A stretch of DNA of 34,499 nucleotides from Planctomycetota bacterium (GCA_003671025.1 QWPW01000033.1:1-34499); one strand, 5' to 3'; counted from the stretch's first letter, positions 25,592-34,068 are shown. A program made the numbers and translations. The notes: generated by a model not told the origin, from the sequence alone.

Positions 25592-27198
25592 AGGTCGAAG
25601 CTGTCCGTGGTCCTAAATTCCTGGCAATTCTGCGCAAGTACGGCAGCAACGCTCCATTGGCGCCAACGCCGGTATTGGTGCATCACGAACCCAACGACCC
25701 GCTGGCCATTCTTCTGACCAACTTTTTATTGTGGGAAAGCACGCCGGAACTCGCGGACGAAGCGCTCGCGCGATTGAGCCGGGTCATCGTCGATGTCAAT
25801 GAACTGCGCGTGATGTTGGAGCGCGAACTCGCTGAGACCATCGGATCGAAGTATCCGTTCATCGAAGAACGTGCGCTGCGCCTGCGCGCCGCACTCAACG
25901 ACGTCTTTCGTCGCCAGCATCGCACTTCGCTTGATCACTTGCGCAACGCGTCGCGCAAAGATCAGCGCGGGTATCTCGAAGGACTCCCCGAGATTCCACC
26001 GTTCGTCTCTGGTCGAACATTGTTGGCGGCCTTCGAGCATCCTGCGGCCGTTGTCGATGACACGACGGTTGAAGTGTTGCTGCAGCACGGTGCGGTTGAG
26101 CCGACGAGTACGACTGCGGATGTCGTCGCGTGGATCAGCAAGCATCATCGCGCTGACGAGATGGTGAAGATTCACAACGCGTTGACCGCGCTCAAGTACG
26201 AAGCGTGTGCGGCGGCGGGAAAGCAATTCACCAAGATTCGCGCGGCATACTTGGCGCGTCATGCGGGGTATCTCGCGGTCGAAAATGCGGCGCGCCAGAA
26301 GATCGAAGATGAGAAGCAGGCGAAGATCGCCGCCGCCGAGCGCGTCATCGAAGACAAGCGTCTGGCGGAGATCGCGAAGGAAGAGGATCGCGTGCGACTC
26401 AAGCGCGAGGCCGAAGAAGCGCGCGTTGCCGCGAAGATTGAGCGCGACGCTCAGCGCGTGTTGCGTGAGCGCGAACGCGTTGCCCACGAAATCGCGCGCG
26501 AGAAGGCGCTCAAGAAAGCCGCACACGCGAAGCAAGTGGCGGCGGTGCGTGAAGAAGCGCGACGCGTGCGCGACGCCGCGCGCAACAAGATTCGCGAGGC
26601 CGCGGCAGCGAAGAAAGCCGCTGCACGCCAGATTGAACAAGATCGCAAAGTGGCGCTGAAGGCCTCGGCGGCGAAAAAGATTGCGGCCGCGAAAGCGATC
26701 GTGGACGCGAAGAAGGCTGCAGCGGCGAAGAAGATCGTCGCTGCCAAGGCTGCGGTTGCGGCGAAGAAATTGGCCGCGGCGCAGAAGGTCGTCGCGAAGA
26801 AGGAAGCGGTTGCCGCCAAGAAACTTGCCGCCGCGCAAAAGGTCGCTGCGAAAAAGGCAGCGGTTGCCGCCAAGAAACTTGCCGCCGCGAAAAAGGTCGC
26901 TGCGGTAAAGGCCTCGGCGACAGCAAAGAAAACCGCGGCCAAGAAGAAGATCGCGGCCAAGAAGGCGCCAGCGAAAAAATCATCGCCGTCGAAGTCGTCG
27001 ATCAAAAAGTCTGCAAGCAAGAAGTCATCGTCGAAGTCATCGGCGAAGTCGTCTTCGAAGTCGTCGTCGAAATCTGCAGCATCCAAGCCTGCGCCTAAGC
27101 GCTCGAACAAAGCTGCGCGCAAGGCTGCGAAGAAAACTTCGCGCGCCGCGTCATCGTCGAAATCCGCGAAATCGGCAAAGCGTGGACGTCGGCGGTGA
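25588..27198 (+). CDS. Divergent HhH-GPD (EndoIII-like) domain fused to a coiled coil and histone H1-like tail
   Basis: A 536-residue protein coupled to rbfA by an ATGA overlap. Residues 1-210 align by eye with endonuclease III: DPLAILLTNFLL (37-48) with the SPFELLIAVLLSA helix, LPEIPPF (133-139) with the LPGVGRK hairpin, and AAFEHPAAVVDDTTV with TAFGWPTIAVDTHI. The catalytic Lys position is Phe139, the hairpin glycines are lost and the Fe-S cysteines are missing; Asp157 matches the catalytic Asp. Residues about 225-345 form a charged coiled coil rich in Lys, Glu, Arg and Ala. About 345-455 is Lys/Ala-rich with three 18-residue repeats, and 455-536 is Lys/Ser-rich, ending SAKRGRRR, like histone H1 tails and bacterial H1 mimics. 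I infer a nucleic-acid-binding structural protein, not an active glycosylase. The glycosylase similarity was not tested by a search. Confidence 0.7.
   Translation: MKVEAVRGPKFLAILRKYGSNAPLAPTPVLVHHEPNDPLAILLTNFLLWESTPELADEALARLSRVIVDVNELRVMLERELAETIGSKYPFIEERALRLRAALNDVFRRQHRTSLDHLRNASRKDQRGYLEGLPEIPPFVSGRTLLAAFEHPAAVVDDTTVEVLLQHGAVEPTSTTADVVAWISKHHRADEMVKIHNALTALKYEACAAAGKQFTKIRAAYLARHAGYLAVENAARQKIEDEKQAKIAAAERVIEDKRLAEIAKEEDRVRLKREAEEARVAAKIERDAQRVLRERERVAHEIAREKALKKAAHAKQVAAVREEARRVRDAARNKIREAAAAKKAAARQIEQDRKVALKASAAKKIAAAKAIVDAKKAAAAKKIVAAKAAVAAKKLAAAQKVVAKKEAVAAKKLAAAQKVAAKKAAVAAKKLAAAKKVAAVKASATAKKTAAKKKIAAKKAPAKKSSPSKSSIKKSASKKSSSKSSAKSSSKSSSKSAASKPAPKRSNKAARKAAKKTSRAASSSKSAKSAKRGRRR
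26752..26913 (+). repeat. Three 54-bp tandem units in the Lys/Ala tail
   Basis: Units at 26752-26805, 26806-26859 and 26860-26913 each encode 18 residues on the pattern AVAAKKLAAAQKVAAKKA, with few changes. Units two and three are close at the DNA level, so the tail grew by in-frame duplication. The pattern is typical of H1-like lysine-rich tails. Confidence 0.85.
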
Positions 27199-27418
27199 GT
27201 CGTGGTTTGCGGGTTGATTGGGCCATTTGATGTTTGCACGACTGGCGAAACTGATCTCTGCGCGCATCGAGCATGTCTGCACGGGTTCATCCACGGGCAT
27301 TGCGCGGTTTGCTCGTTGTGAAGCTCGCTGCGCACTTCCAGAGCATGAACGCTCTCGCGCGCGACCTCGGACGTCGTTCCTTTCAACCGCTTCGCCCGCG
27401 ACTTCATTCACTTCGCTC

Positions 27419-30400
27419 ATGGCTTCGGTTCAATCGTTCTTCGTTTCACATCAACGTCGCGCGAAAGCATCGGTTGGACCACACGGTTGGTCAGATGTTC
27501 AACATGCACCGCGCGCGACGCATCGCGGTATTGACGCGTGCTCCGTGTTGGTGCTCTGCGCGCTCACCTGCTCGTTGTGGAGTTGTCGCAGCGACACGCG
27601 GAGGCCAGGGATGGACAGTGCGAGGGCGGCGCGCGCGGGCGGCTCAACTGCACCGTCGTTGTTGTTTTGCGCGGCGTCTCCACCTGTCGCAACCGGTGCG
27701 AGGGCACCTGATCCTCTCGCGAGCATCGTGACCTTTCGCGAAAGTCTCGCTCCCGCCGCCGCGCTGACACCAGTTGAAGCCGAAGCGAATCGACAACTCG
27801 CGCGTGCCGCTGAGGCACTCTCCAAGAACGATGTCGCGCAGGCACTTGACGCCGCAACTCTCGCTGCGCAACTGGCACCCGATCGGCTCGAGCCGCTTGA
27901 AGTGTTGCTCCTGGTTCGACTCGCGCGCGCTGAAAGCAGCGAAGTACGCGAAGTCATGGCGCGCATCGTTGCCGCTGATCCTTGCAACGCAATCGCACTC
28001 GCATTTGGCGGGCTCGAAGCGATGCAGCGACGTGATCCCGCACGCGCGCTGGCCAAGTTGTCATGGTTTGTTGGGCCTGACGCGATGGTGCGGCGCGGTG
28101 CGGCCATCCCGCTTCCCACTGCTCCTGGAGAACTCGAAGAAACAGCGGCAATGAGCGCGTTGCAATTGGGTGCGTATCAAGCAGCGATCGACGCGATTGA
28201 TGCAGCGCTGTTGGTTCGAGCACACGATGTCATGCGCACGCGCGCGCTCGCGTTACTGCGGGCCGATGCGTTGAGCGAACTTGGTCGCGACGATGAAGCG
28301 TTGAGCGCGCTGATGCAATTGCGCGTGGCCATCGATGCCAGTGATGCGATTCCCATGCTCGTGGCATTGCGCATAGATCGCATTCATTCGAGGCAGAACG
28401 ATCGCACCTTCGCGCTGGTTGATGCCGCGGAGCAACTGGCGCTTGCGCCCGCAAATGATTTCGCGTTTTGGCGATTACTCGGTCATGGCGTGCAAGACTC
28501 GCGCGACGGTTCGCGCAACGCGCGGCGCGTCGCACTGCGGCAACTCGAACAGGTCCCTGCTGCAGCGAGCTCGTCGTTGCGCATGGAAGTTGTGCGCGCG
28601 TGTTTACGCGACAAGGATGCGTTGCAAGCGTTGCCCGAAGCACTTGTGCGCGACGCGTCCGATCGTGTGGCCATGAACGGGGCATGCCGCGTGCTGTGGA
28701 GCCTCGCGTCCAATGAATTACTCCCTGCAGTGTGCGCGGTCATTGCGCACCATCCCAACGAGTTGGACAGCGCAACGTTGGCGTTGCTCGCAAGTGGAAT
28801 CCCCGTCGACGAGGCGCTCGCGCAGATTGCGCAGCGCGATCTTGGCGTCGTCAGCGATGCGCTGAAGAGCCGAATCTACGCGCAGTTTGGCTTCTTCGAA
28901 GAAGCGTTCCTCATCGCCGATGCGGCGCGCGCGCGCGACCGCGCCTCGCAATGCGCACTCGCGGCATGCGCGTTAGCCGCTGCGGAACTCAGCGATGAGA
29001 CGTTGCTGATCGACATTGATGACGACGCGATGCCGTTGCGCGCAGTTGCTGGCGACAGCGCGGAAGTGCGTCCCACCATCGCACGAACACTTGCGGCATC
29101 GTGGTTTGCCGTTGAGCGTTTTGATTTGGCGCGCGACCGCGCCAGCGAGGCTCTGCGCGAGTCATCCGAGGATGGACGCGCGCGTCTCATCGAGTCGTTA
29201 GCGGCGTTGCGTGACCCAAGTCTCATGGACAAGTCGCTGCTCGCGCATGCTTGCGCAACGATTGAGTCGCTCGCGCAAAGCGATGACTCAGCCGCAGCGG
29301 ATGCGTGGACGCGCCTTGATGATGTGGCGCGCGCGCGTGCGAAGCAGAGTGCGGGTGATGACCAAGTCTCGTTGGCGACCAAGTTGCTTCCACCACAACG
29401 CGCCTCCGTGCTCACGCTGCTGCGTGCCGCGCGCATCTACAGCGACGCGCGTTTGCCACTCGCCGCAGAATGTGTCGCTCTCGCGCAGGAGATGGACGCC
29501 TCACTCGCGCGGCAAGCAACGCCCGCACTGTTGGAGTCGCAACTCAACTATCTCGCGTGGTGTGAGCGCATGTGCGATGACGCGCCCGCGCTTCCTACGC
29601 GCCGACGCATGGCGATTCGCGCGTCGCCGCCTGTGGATGTAACGGCGATTCCCGCCCAACCACTCTCTGCTCGATTCGATGCGCGTGTGCGCGCGCTTGA
29701 GCAATCGCTGGTGACGAACAACTCGGCGCAAGATGTTGCATTGGAAGAAGTCTTCGCGCGCGATGCGCTCGCGCAGTCAAAGCTGCGCCCCACAACGCCC
29801 GCATCGATTGCGGCGGTGATGGGCTCCATGCTTGCGTTAGGAATGAACGTGCAAGCGCGCGCGCAGTTGGCGTCCGTCGCGTCGACGCACGCACTCACCA
29901 TGCCTGTGCGTGCCGCGCAATCGTTACTCGCGCATGCCGCGGAGTTGGCACGGCGCGATGGGTCCTTTGCGCAGACGTTGAGACTCGACGCAGAGGTGCT
30001 CATCACGCGATTGGTGCGCGCGCGTGCGGAAGACATGCTTGCGGCGATGCGCGTCGCGATCGACACGCAGGCCGACTCGGCGACGATGCAACAATTCGCG
30101 ACGCTGCTTGCGCGCGCAGCACGACCGATGACCATCGAAGAGTTGCCCGAGTTTGGTCGTCTCTTTGGACTGGTGATGGCGATTGATTCGGATCCCTATC
30201 CAGCAGCGCTTCTCGCCGCGGCGCTCTCTGCAGAACAACGATTTCCCAACCCCGTGCGCAGTTGGTTTGGCAACGCGACCGTGGCGTTGTTGGCCGCATC
30301 GGGCGCGAGTGAATCCGAAACCGTGGCCACAGTGGTGCGATTGTTCGAGGCGGGAACTCCCGCGTGCCTCAAGCCTGGCGAGTCAACAATCTCGCGCGCG

Positions 30401-31042
30401 GAAGCGTTGCTGCGTGCGGCGAACATCGCGAGCATGATCGGCGACGAACGCGGAAGTGAAGCGCTGCTGCGCGCCGCTGTCGCCGCGGATCCGCAGCTTC
30501 CTGAAGCGTTAAACAATCTCGCCTTCGCAGCGATTGGTCGCGGTGACCTTTCCGCGATCACGATTGATCTTGCGCAGCGGGCCGCGCAGGCATCGCCCGA
30601 TGAGCCGTCGATCTTGGACACGCTTGGATGGGTGCGTTACCACCAAGGTCGATTTCGCGATGACGCCAATGGAGCGGGCGCGATTTCGCTGTTTCGTTCG
30701 GCGCTGCGCATTCGTCCCAACGATCCATCGTTGGCCACGCTCGATCATCTCGGTGATGCTTTGTGGCGTGATGGTGATCAACAAGGCGCGATTCGTGTGT
30801 GGCAACAAGTTCCCACGCTGGCCAATCTGCGCTATCCCCCGGCGGCGCTCGCGCGCAATCTGGAGGAGTTTCAACAGCGCGAGTTTGGACTTGAGTTGGT
30901 GATGGCCAGCGATTTGATTCGTCGCATGTACGGTGATGTGGTCACGCGCGTCGAACTCAAGTTGCAAGAAGTTGCCCGTGGCCAAACACCTTCTCTCGCG
31001 CCATGTCTTGCCGCGCGTGAACGCACTGCCGAGAATCCGTAA
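27419..31042 (+). CDS. Very large TPR-repeat protein, probably exported or membrane-anchored
   Basis: About 1207 residues from the ATG at 27419; the frame is open from 27218 but the earlier part looks non-coding. The N-terminus has a 40-residue basic stretch, then a hydrophobic run CSVLVLCALTCSLWSC (41-56), which could be a signal with a weak lipobox (Trp at -2 is atypical). The rest is almost all Ala-rich helical repeat. Clear TPRs occur near the N-terminus (NRQLARAAEALSKNDVAQAL) and the C-terminus (ALNNLAFAAIGRGDLSAI, LDTLGWVRYHQGRF and LDHLGDALWRDGDQQGAI). The closing triplet, with its LGW..Y..G pattern, resembles TPR proteins of outer-membrane and exopolysaccharide systems. Specific partners cannot be inferred. 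It follows the H1-like gene by 220 bases and precedes yebC by 63. Confidence 0.75.
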   Translation: MASVQSFFVSHQRRAKASVGPHGWSDVQHAPRATHRGIDACSVLVLCALTCSLWSCRSDTRRPGMDSARAARAGGSTAPSLLFCAASPPVATGARAPDPLASIVTFRESLAPAAALTPVEAEANRQLARAAEALSKNDVAQALDAATLAAQLAPDRLEPLEVLLLVRLARAESSEVREVMARIVAADPCNAIALAFGGLEAMQRRDPARALAKLSWFVGPDAMVRRGAAIPLPTAPGELEETAAMSALQLGAYQAAIDAIDAALLVRAHDVMRTRALALLRADALSELGRDDEALSALMQLRVAIDASDAIPMLVALRIDRIHSRQNDRTFALVDAAEQLALAPANDFAFWRLLGHGVQDSRDGSRNARRVALRQLEQVPAAASSSLRMEVVRACLRDKDALQALPEALVRDASDRVAMNGACRVLWSLASNELLPAVCAVIAHHPNELDSATLALLASGIPVDEALAQIAQRDLGVVSDALKSRIYAQFGFFEEAFLIADAARARDRASQCALAACALAAAELSDETLLIDIDDDAMPLRAVAGDSAEVRPTIARTLAASWFAVERFDLARDRASEALRESSEDGRARLIESLAALRDPSLMDKSLLAHACATIESLAQSDDSAAADAWTRLDDVARARAKQSAGDDQVSLATKLLPPQRASVLTLLRAARIYSDARLPLAAECVALAQEMDASLARQATPALLESQLNYLAWCERMCDDAPALPTRRRMAIRASPPVDVTAIPAQPLSARFDARVRALEQSLVTNNSAQDVALEEVFARDALAQSKLRPTTPASIAAVMGSMLALGMNVQARAQLASVASTHALTMPVRAAQSLLAHAAELARRDGSFAQTLRLDAEVLITRLVRARAEDMLAAMRVAIDTQADSATMQQFATLLARAARPMTIEELPEFGRLFGLVMAIDSDPYPAALLAAALSAEQRFPNPVRSWFGNATVALLAASGASESETVATVVRLFEAGTPACLKPGESTISRAEALLRAANIASMIGDERGSEALLRAAVAADPQLPEALNNLAFAAIGRGDLSAITIDLAQRAAQASPDEPSILDTLGWVRYHQGRFRDDANGAGAISLFRSALRIRPNDPSLATLDHLGDALWRDGDQQGAIRVWQQVPTLANLRYPPAALARNLEEFQQREFGLELVMASDLIRRMYGDVVTRVELKLQEVARGQTPSLAPCLAARERTAENP

Positions 31043-31105
31043 TCTCTCCTTCATCGCGCAAACTCATCGCGCCCCCGTCGGCGCAATACTCAAAGCGAAC
31101 GAGCC

Positions 31106-31834
31106 ATGGCTGGACATAGCGTTTGGAAAAACATCAAGCACCGCAAAGCAGCGGTCGACAAAAAACGCGGCAAAGCGTGGAGCAAATGCTCACGCGCGCT
31201 GATCGTTGCCGCGCAGAAGGGCGGCGGTGATGTGCATTTCAATCCGTCACTGCGCATCGCCGTTGACGCGGCGCGCTTCGCCAACATGCCGCGCGAGACG
31301 ATTGAGAAAGCGATCAAGAAGGGCACCGGCGAAGGTAGCGAAGAGCGGTACGACCACGCGCGCTACGAAGGCTACGGCCCCGGCGGTGTCGCGCTCATTC
31401 TTGAGTGTCTCATCGCCAACGCCAACAAAGCCGCGGCGGACATCCGCGTGATCCTCGACAAGAACGGCGGCAAGATCGGCGTGCCTGGATCGGTGTCGTT
31501 TAGTTTTGCGCAGCGCGGTCAACTGCTGGTTGAGCGCACCACCGAAGAGCGGTTGATGGAAGTCGCACTCGATGCGGGCGCCGAGGAAATCCTCGGTGAA
31601 ATCGAGGAAGGCGTGGAGACGGGATCGTTCGAGGTGCTCACCGCACCGAGCAATCTCATCGCCGTGCGCGCCGCGATCGAAGGCGCGGGGATTTCTGTGC
31701 ACAGCGCGGAGATCGTGTGGGTTCCTTCGCAGCACATCGAAGCGACGCCCGAAGTGCACGCGCAAGTCGAGAAGTTGGTCGACTTGCTTGAAGACCTCGA
31801 TGACGTGCAGCGCGTGTTTACGAATCTCGCGTGA
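31106..31834 (+). CDS. yebC: YebC/PmpR-family protein
   Basis: A 242-residue YebC/TACO1-family protein. It opens with the family signature MAGHSVWKNIKHRKAAVDKK (1-20) and continues through FNPSLRIAVDAARFANMPRE, then YEGYGPGGVALILECLIAN, and GSVSFSFAQRG. All three domains are present at standard length. Members have been described both as transcription regulators and, more recently, as ribosome-associated factors that relieve stalling at proline-rich stretches, a role that overlaps with EF-P. An efp gene lies 1.7 kb away and this genome has many proline-rich proteins (TonB-like, IF-2 linker), so the translational role is attractive here, but this is inference. Start ATG at 31106. It converges on the lipoprotein gene. 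Confidence 0.95.
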   Translation: MAGHSVWKNIKHRKAAVDKKRGKAWSKCSRALIVAAQKGGGDVHFNPSLRIAVDAARFANMPRETIEKAIKKGTGEGSEERYDHARYEGYGPGGVALILECLIANANKAAADIRVILDKNGGKIGVPGSVSFSFAQRGQLLVERTTEERLMEVALDAGAEEILGEIEEGVETGSFEVLTAPSNLIAVRAAIEGAGISVHSAEIVWVPSQHIEATPEVHAQVEKLVDLLEDLDDVQRVFTNLA

Positions 31835-31867
31835 TGCATGTGAGCGCATCAACTGATCATCACGCGA
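31827..31867. terminator. Inverted repeat between convergent yebC and lipoprotein genes
   Basis: TCGCGTGATG (31827-31836) and CATCACGCGA (31858-31867) form a perfect 10-bp inverted repeat around a 21-base loop, spanning the yebC stop and the gap. No T-run follows, so intrinsic termination is uncertain. Its symmetric position between convergent genes suggests a two-way stop signal. Confidence 0.4.
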
Positions 31868-31870
31868 TGA

Positions 31871-32485
31871 TCACTCCGGCAACGGTTCCATCGCGGGCTC
31901 TGGCATTGGTTCTGCCGCAGGCTCAGGCATCGGCTCTGCGACAGGAGCGGGTGCGACTGGCGCAACGGTCGGCTCTTCATCAAGCGGCGGCGGCATGGGA
32001 ACGACATCAACTTCGATAAGAATCACTTCAGTCGGCGCGCGCGCGGGACCAAGCAGCAACCGCATCTGCGCGAAGTAGCGATCGGCTTCGTTCCACACGT
32101 GCGCGGGAACCTCGATCTGCCGCGCAGTGAAATCAACCATCGGCTCGTTGAGTTTTTCGTCGCGCGCGAGCATGATCTGAAAGCGCCACTCCTCTTCTTC
32201 CTTGCGCGGATCCGAAAACGGTGAGACATAGGTGCGCCGGAGCACGCGATAAATTTCGATGCGTCGCGACGCATCGTCAACGTAAACCTCGTTCTCGTAA
32301 ACTTTCCAATCGTCGTAACTGGGCGCGCGCGCGGTGGCGACCATCGCGGTCCACAGCTGATCATCGGAGTGACCGTCGAACACCTGCGTGCGCGTGGTGC
32401 AACCGCTCGTTGCCGCAAGCACGATCGAGGCCAGTGGAAGGGCGAGCATGAAACGCAGGCAGGAGGTGTGGAGGGGAGAGTTCAT
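31871..32485 (-). CDS. Small lipoprotein of unknown function with Pro/Glu-rich tail
   Basis: A 204-residue predicted lipoprotein. MNSPLHTSCLRFMLALPLASIV begins a signal ending LAATSGC, with lipidation at Cys29. The mature part (30-160) is a compact alpha/beta domain with many acidic and aromatic residues (DDQLWTAMVATA, DWKVYENEVYVDD, RIEIYRVLRRTYVSP, EEEEWRFQIMLAR). The C-terminus is a low-complexity repeat of Glu-Pro-Met-Pro type. The ATG at 32485 is chosen because it puts the signal at the N-terminus; an upstream open frame adds 24 residues without signal character, and no strong Shine-Dalgarno is visible. Exported by Sec and possibly moved by the LolCD system at the other end of the window. 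I recognise no family. Confidence 0.75.
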   Translation of the reverse strand: MNSPLHTSCLRFMLALPLASIVLAATSGCTTRTQVFDGHSDDQLWTAMVATARAPSYDDWKVYENEVYVDDASRRIEIYRVLRRTYVSPFSDPRKEEEEWRFQIMLARDEKLNEPMVDFTARQIEVPAHVWNEADRYFAQMRLLLGPARAPTEVILIEVDVVPMPPPLDEEPTVAPVAPAPVAEPMPEPAAEPMPEPAMEPLPE

Positions 32486-32656
32486 GGGAAGTGCTGTGGT
32501 AGGCCGCGACGGAATCTGCATCGACAGCGGAGGCGAGCGAACGCGTGAGTCAGACATTCAAGTATCGGCACGCGGGCGCGGTGTCGGCCAGAACGCGTCG
32601 TGTGTGCGAAGCGAACGATCCGCCACCGTCGAGAGAGATTCTCGTACTCTGCCGCA

Positions 32657-33406
32657 ATGGATCAACCGACCGTCGCAACTGAGCCCGCTCCGCGAAAGGA
32701 CCCGCGTCTCGTTGCGAGCATGGTGCTGGGTTTGCTTTGGGTGACCGCGCCGCCCTTGGCCGGGACCTACTTGTTGGTCGAACTCGGTTCGATCAGCAGC
32801 CTGCTGCAAAAAGATCTGACTCTGGGTTTTTGGGCGTACGTCGCGGTCTTTGCCGTCAGCGCCGGCCTCGGAATTCTTCCGACCTACGCGCAGGCGATTC
32901 TCGGCGGATGGGTCTTCGGGATGTGGATGGGATTGGCCGGCGCGCTGATGGGGTTCACCGGTGGCGCGGCGATTGGAATGCTCTTCGCGCGTGCCGTTGC
33001 CGGCGCGAGTATCGAGCAGCGAATCGCCAACCACCCGCGTGCAGCAGCGATTCGCCGCGCGTTAGTGGGCGGAAGTCCCGCGAAGACATTCGCCATCGTG
33101 GCACTGGTTCGATTGCCGCCCAACTCTCCCTTTGCGATCACCAATCTCGCGCTAGGCACCACGGGAATCTCGTTCTGGCTTGCACTCGCCGCCACCACTG
33201 TGGGCATGCTTCCGCGCACCGCAATCGCTTGTTTTGTCGCGAGTTCCGCAGCGGCGACGGGCGCGGATGACCTCAAACAACTGGTCATGGAACAGGGATG
33301 GACGATCGTGATCGTGGGCTTGGTCACCATGGGGATCGTCATCGCCATCATCGGCCGAGTCGCCAAAAAGACCCTCGACCGAATGACCGCGACAGAGAGT
33401 GCCTGA
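32657..33406 (+). CDS. TVP38/TMEM64-family (VTT domain) membrane protein
   Basis: A 249-residue integral membrane protein of the TVP38/TMEM64 (SNARE-associated/VTT) family, related to DedA. TM helices lie at about 22-45, 55-80 and 82-110, then after a loop, with a final helix near 215-240. Family marks are the re-entrant segment GGWVFGMWMGLAGALMGFTG (about 85-104) and the later VRLPPNSPFAITNLALGTTG, then TTVGMLPRTAI, matching the R.xP..PF..N...G pattern. Such proteins are linked to lipid scrambling or flipping and envelope homeostasis; the substrate here is unknown. The ATG at 32657 removes an upstream Arg-rich stretch. It is divergent from the lipoprotein gene and converges on efp across a strong terminator. 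Confidence 0.85.
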   Translation: MDQPTVATEPAPRKDPRLVASMVLGLLWVTAPPLAGTYLLVELGSISSLLQKDLTLGFWAYVAVFAVSAGLGILPTYAQAILGGWVFGMWMGLAGALMGFTGGAAIGMLFARAVAGASIEQRIANHPRAAAIRRALVGGSPAKTFAIVALVRLPPNSPFAITNLALGTTGISFWLALAATTVGMLPRTAIACFVASSAAATGADDLKQLVMEQGWTIVIVGLVTMGIVIAIIGRVAKKTLDRMTATESA

Positions 33407-33441
33407 ACCCAGCGAAGTGGCGCACTCATCTGCATCAAGCC

Positions 33442-33487
33442 AAAAAAAACGCGAGCCCTCTGGATTTCCAGAGGGCTCGCTTTGTTC
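33442..33487. terminator. Strong bidirectional intrinsic terminator
   Basis: Perfect 13-bp stem GCGAGCCCTCTGG (33451-33463), loop ATTT, CCAGAGGGCTCGC (33468-33480). It is flanked by eight A's on the left (33442-33449) and TTTGTT on the right, so it can end transcripts from both the VTT gene and the converging efp gene. Confidence 0.92.
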
Positions 33488-33502
33488 AAAAAGTTGATCG
33501 AC

Positions 33503-34057
33503 TCAGGCGCGGCTGCGATAGGCGCCGTCGGCAGTGCCGACGATGATTTTTTCGCCGAGCGTGATGAACGGCGGAACGCGGGTCTTGAGCCCAGTCTCGC
33601 AGGTCGCTTCCTTGAGTTGATTGGTTGCGGTCGCGCCCTTGATGCCAGGAGAGGTGTCGGTGATCTGCAAGGTCACGGTCATTGGGAGTTCGACGGAGAT
33701 CGGCCTGCCGTCGCACCAGAGCACGAGGATTTGGGTGTTGGGGAGCGCGTAGAGCGCGAGGTCGCCCACGACATCTTTGGTGAGCTCGATTTGTTCGAAG
33801 CTCTCGAGATCCATAAACACGGCCATCGGGCCTTGGGTGTAGAGGAACTCCATGATGCGGCGGTCGAGTTCGACCTGCTCGACATCTTCACCCGAGCGCA
33901 ATCGCTTTTCAATAATCGAACCAGACTTGAGGTCGCGCAATTTCGCTTGCACAAAGGCGCGCAGGTTGCCCGGCGTGCGGTGCTCCACGCCCGTCACCAG
34001 AAACAGTTTGCCGTCCATTTTGAGGGCCATGCCAGGGCTGAGATCGTTGCTATTCAA
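33503..34057 (-). CDS. efp: Elongation factor P with non-lysine tip loop
   Basis: A 184-residue EF-P, which relieves ribosome stalling at polyproline. The KOW-like domain I runs from SNDLSPGMALKMDGKLF to about residue 65, and two OB domains follow (FLYTQGPMAVFMDLESFEQIEL; VTLQITDTSPGIKGATATNQLKEATCETG, with a signature-like GIKGAT). The tip loop is HRTPGNLRAF (26-35), where E. coli has VKPGKGQAF; the position of the beta-lysylated Lys34 is Asn31, so classic EpmA modification is not possible. Start is TTG at 34057 with GAGG seven bases upstream; an ATG at codon 10 would lose conserved sequence. Length fits the family. No epmA, epmB or earP gene is in the window. Confidence 0.95.
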   Translation of the reverse strand: MNSNDLSPGMALKMDGKLFLVTGVEHRTPGNLRAFVQAKLRDLKSGSIIEKRLRSGEDVEQVELDRRIMEFLYTQGPMAVFMDLESFEQIELTKDVVGDLALYALPNTQILVLWCDGRPISVELPMTVTLQITDTSPGIKGATATNQLKEATCETGLKTRVPPFITLGEKIIVGTADGAYRSRA

Positions 34058-34068
34058 TGGAAAACCTC
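34055..34068 (-). promoter_or_regulatory. Ribosome-binding site deciding the efp TTG start
   Basis: On the minus strand GAGG (plus-strand CCTC 34065-34068) lies seven bases before TTG (34055-34057). The nearest ATG-like triplet is out of frame, and the TTG gives the full N-terminus expected for EF-P. Confidence 0.7.

Noticed and set aside
25726-27407. Minus-strand frames opposite the H1-like gene, one with Phe/Ala-rich pseudo-membrane repeats
   Set aside because: Antisense of Lys/Ala codons yields Phe/Leu/Ala runs; this is an artefact.
27218-27418. Upstream in-frame extension of the TPR protein
   Set aside because: Arg/Ser/Cys-rich with no signal or domain; looks like chance open frame before the ATG at 27419, although the true start is not proven.
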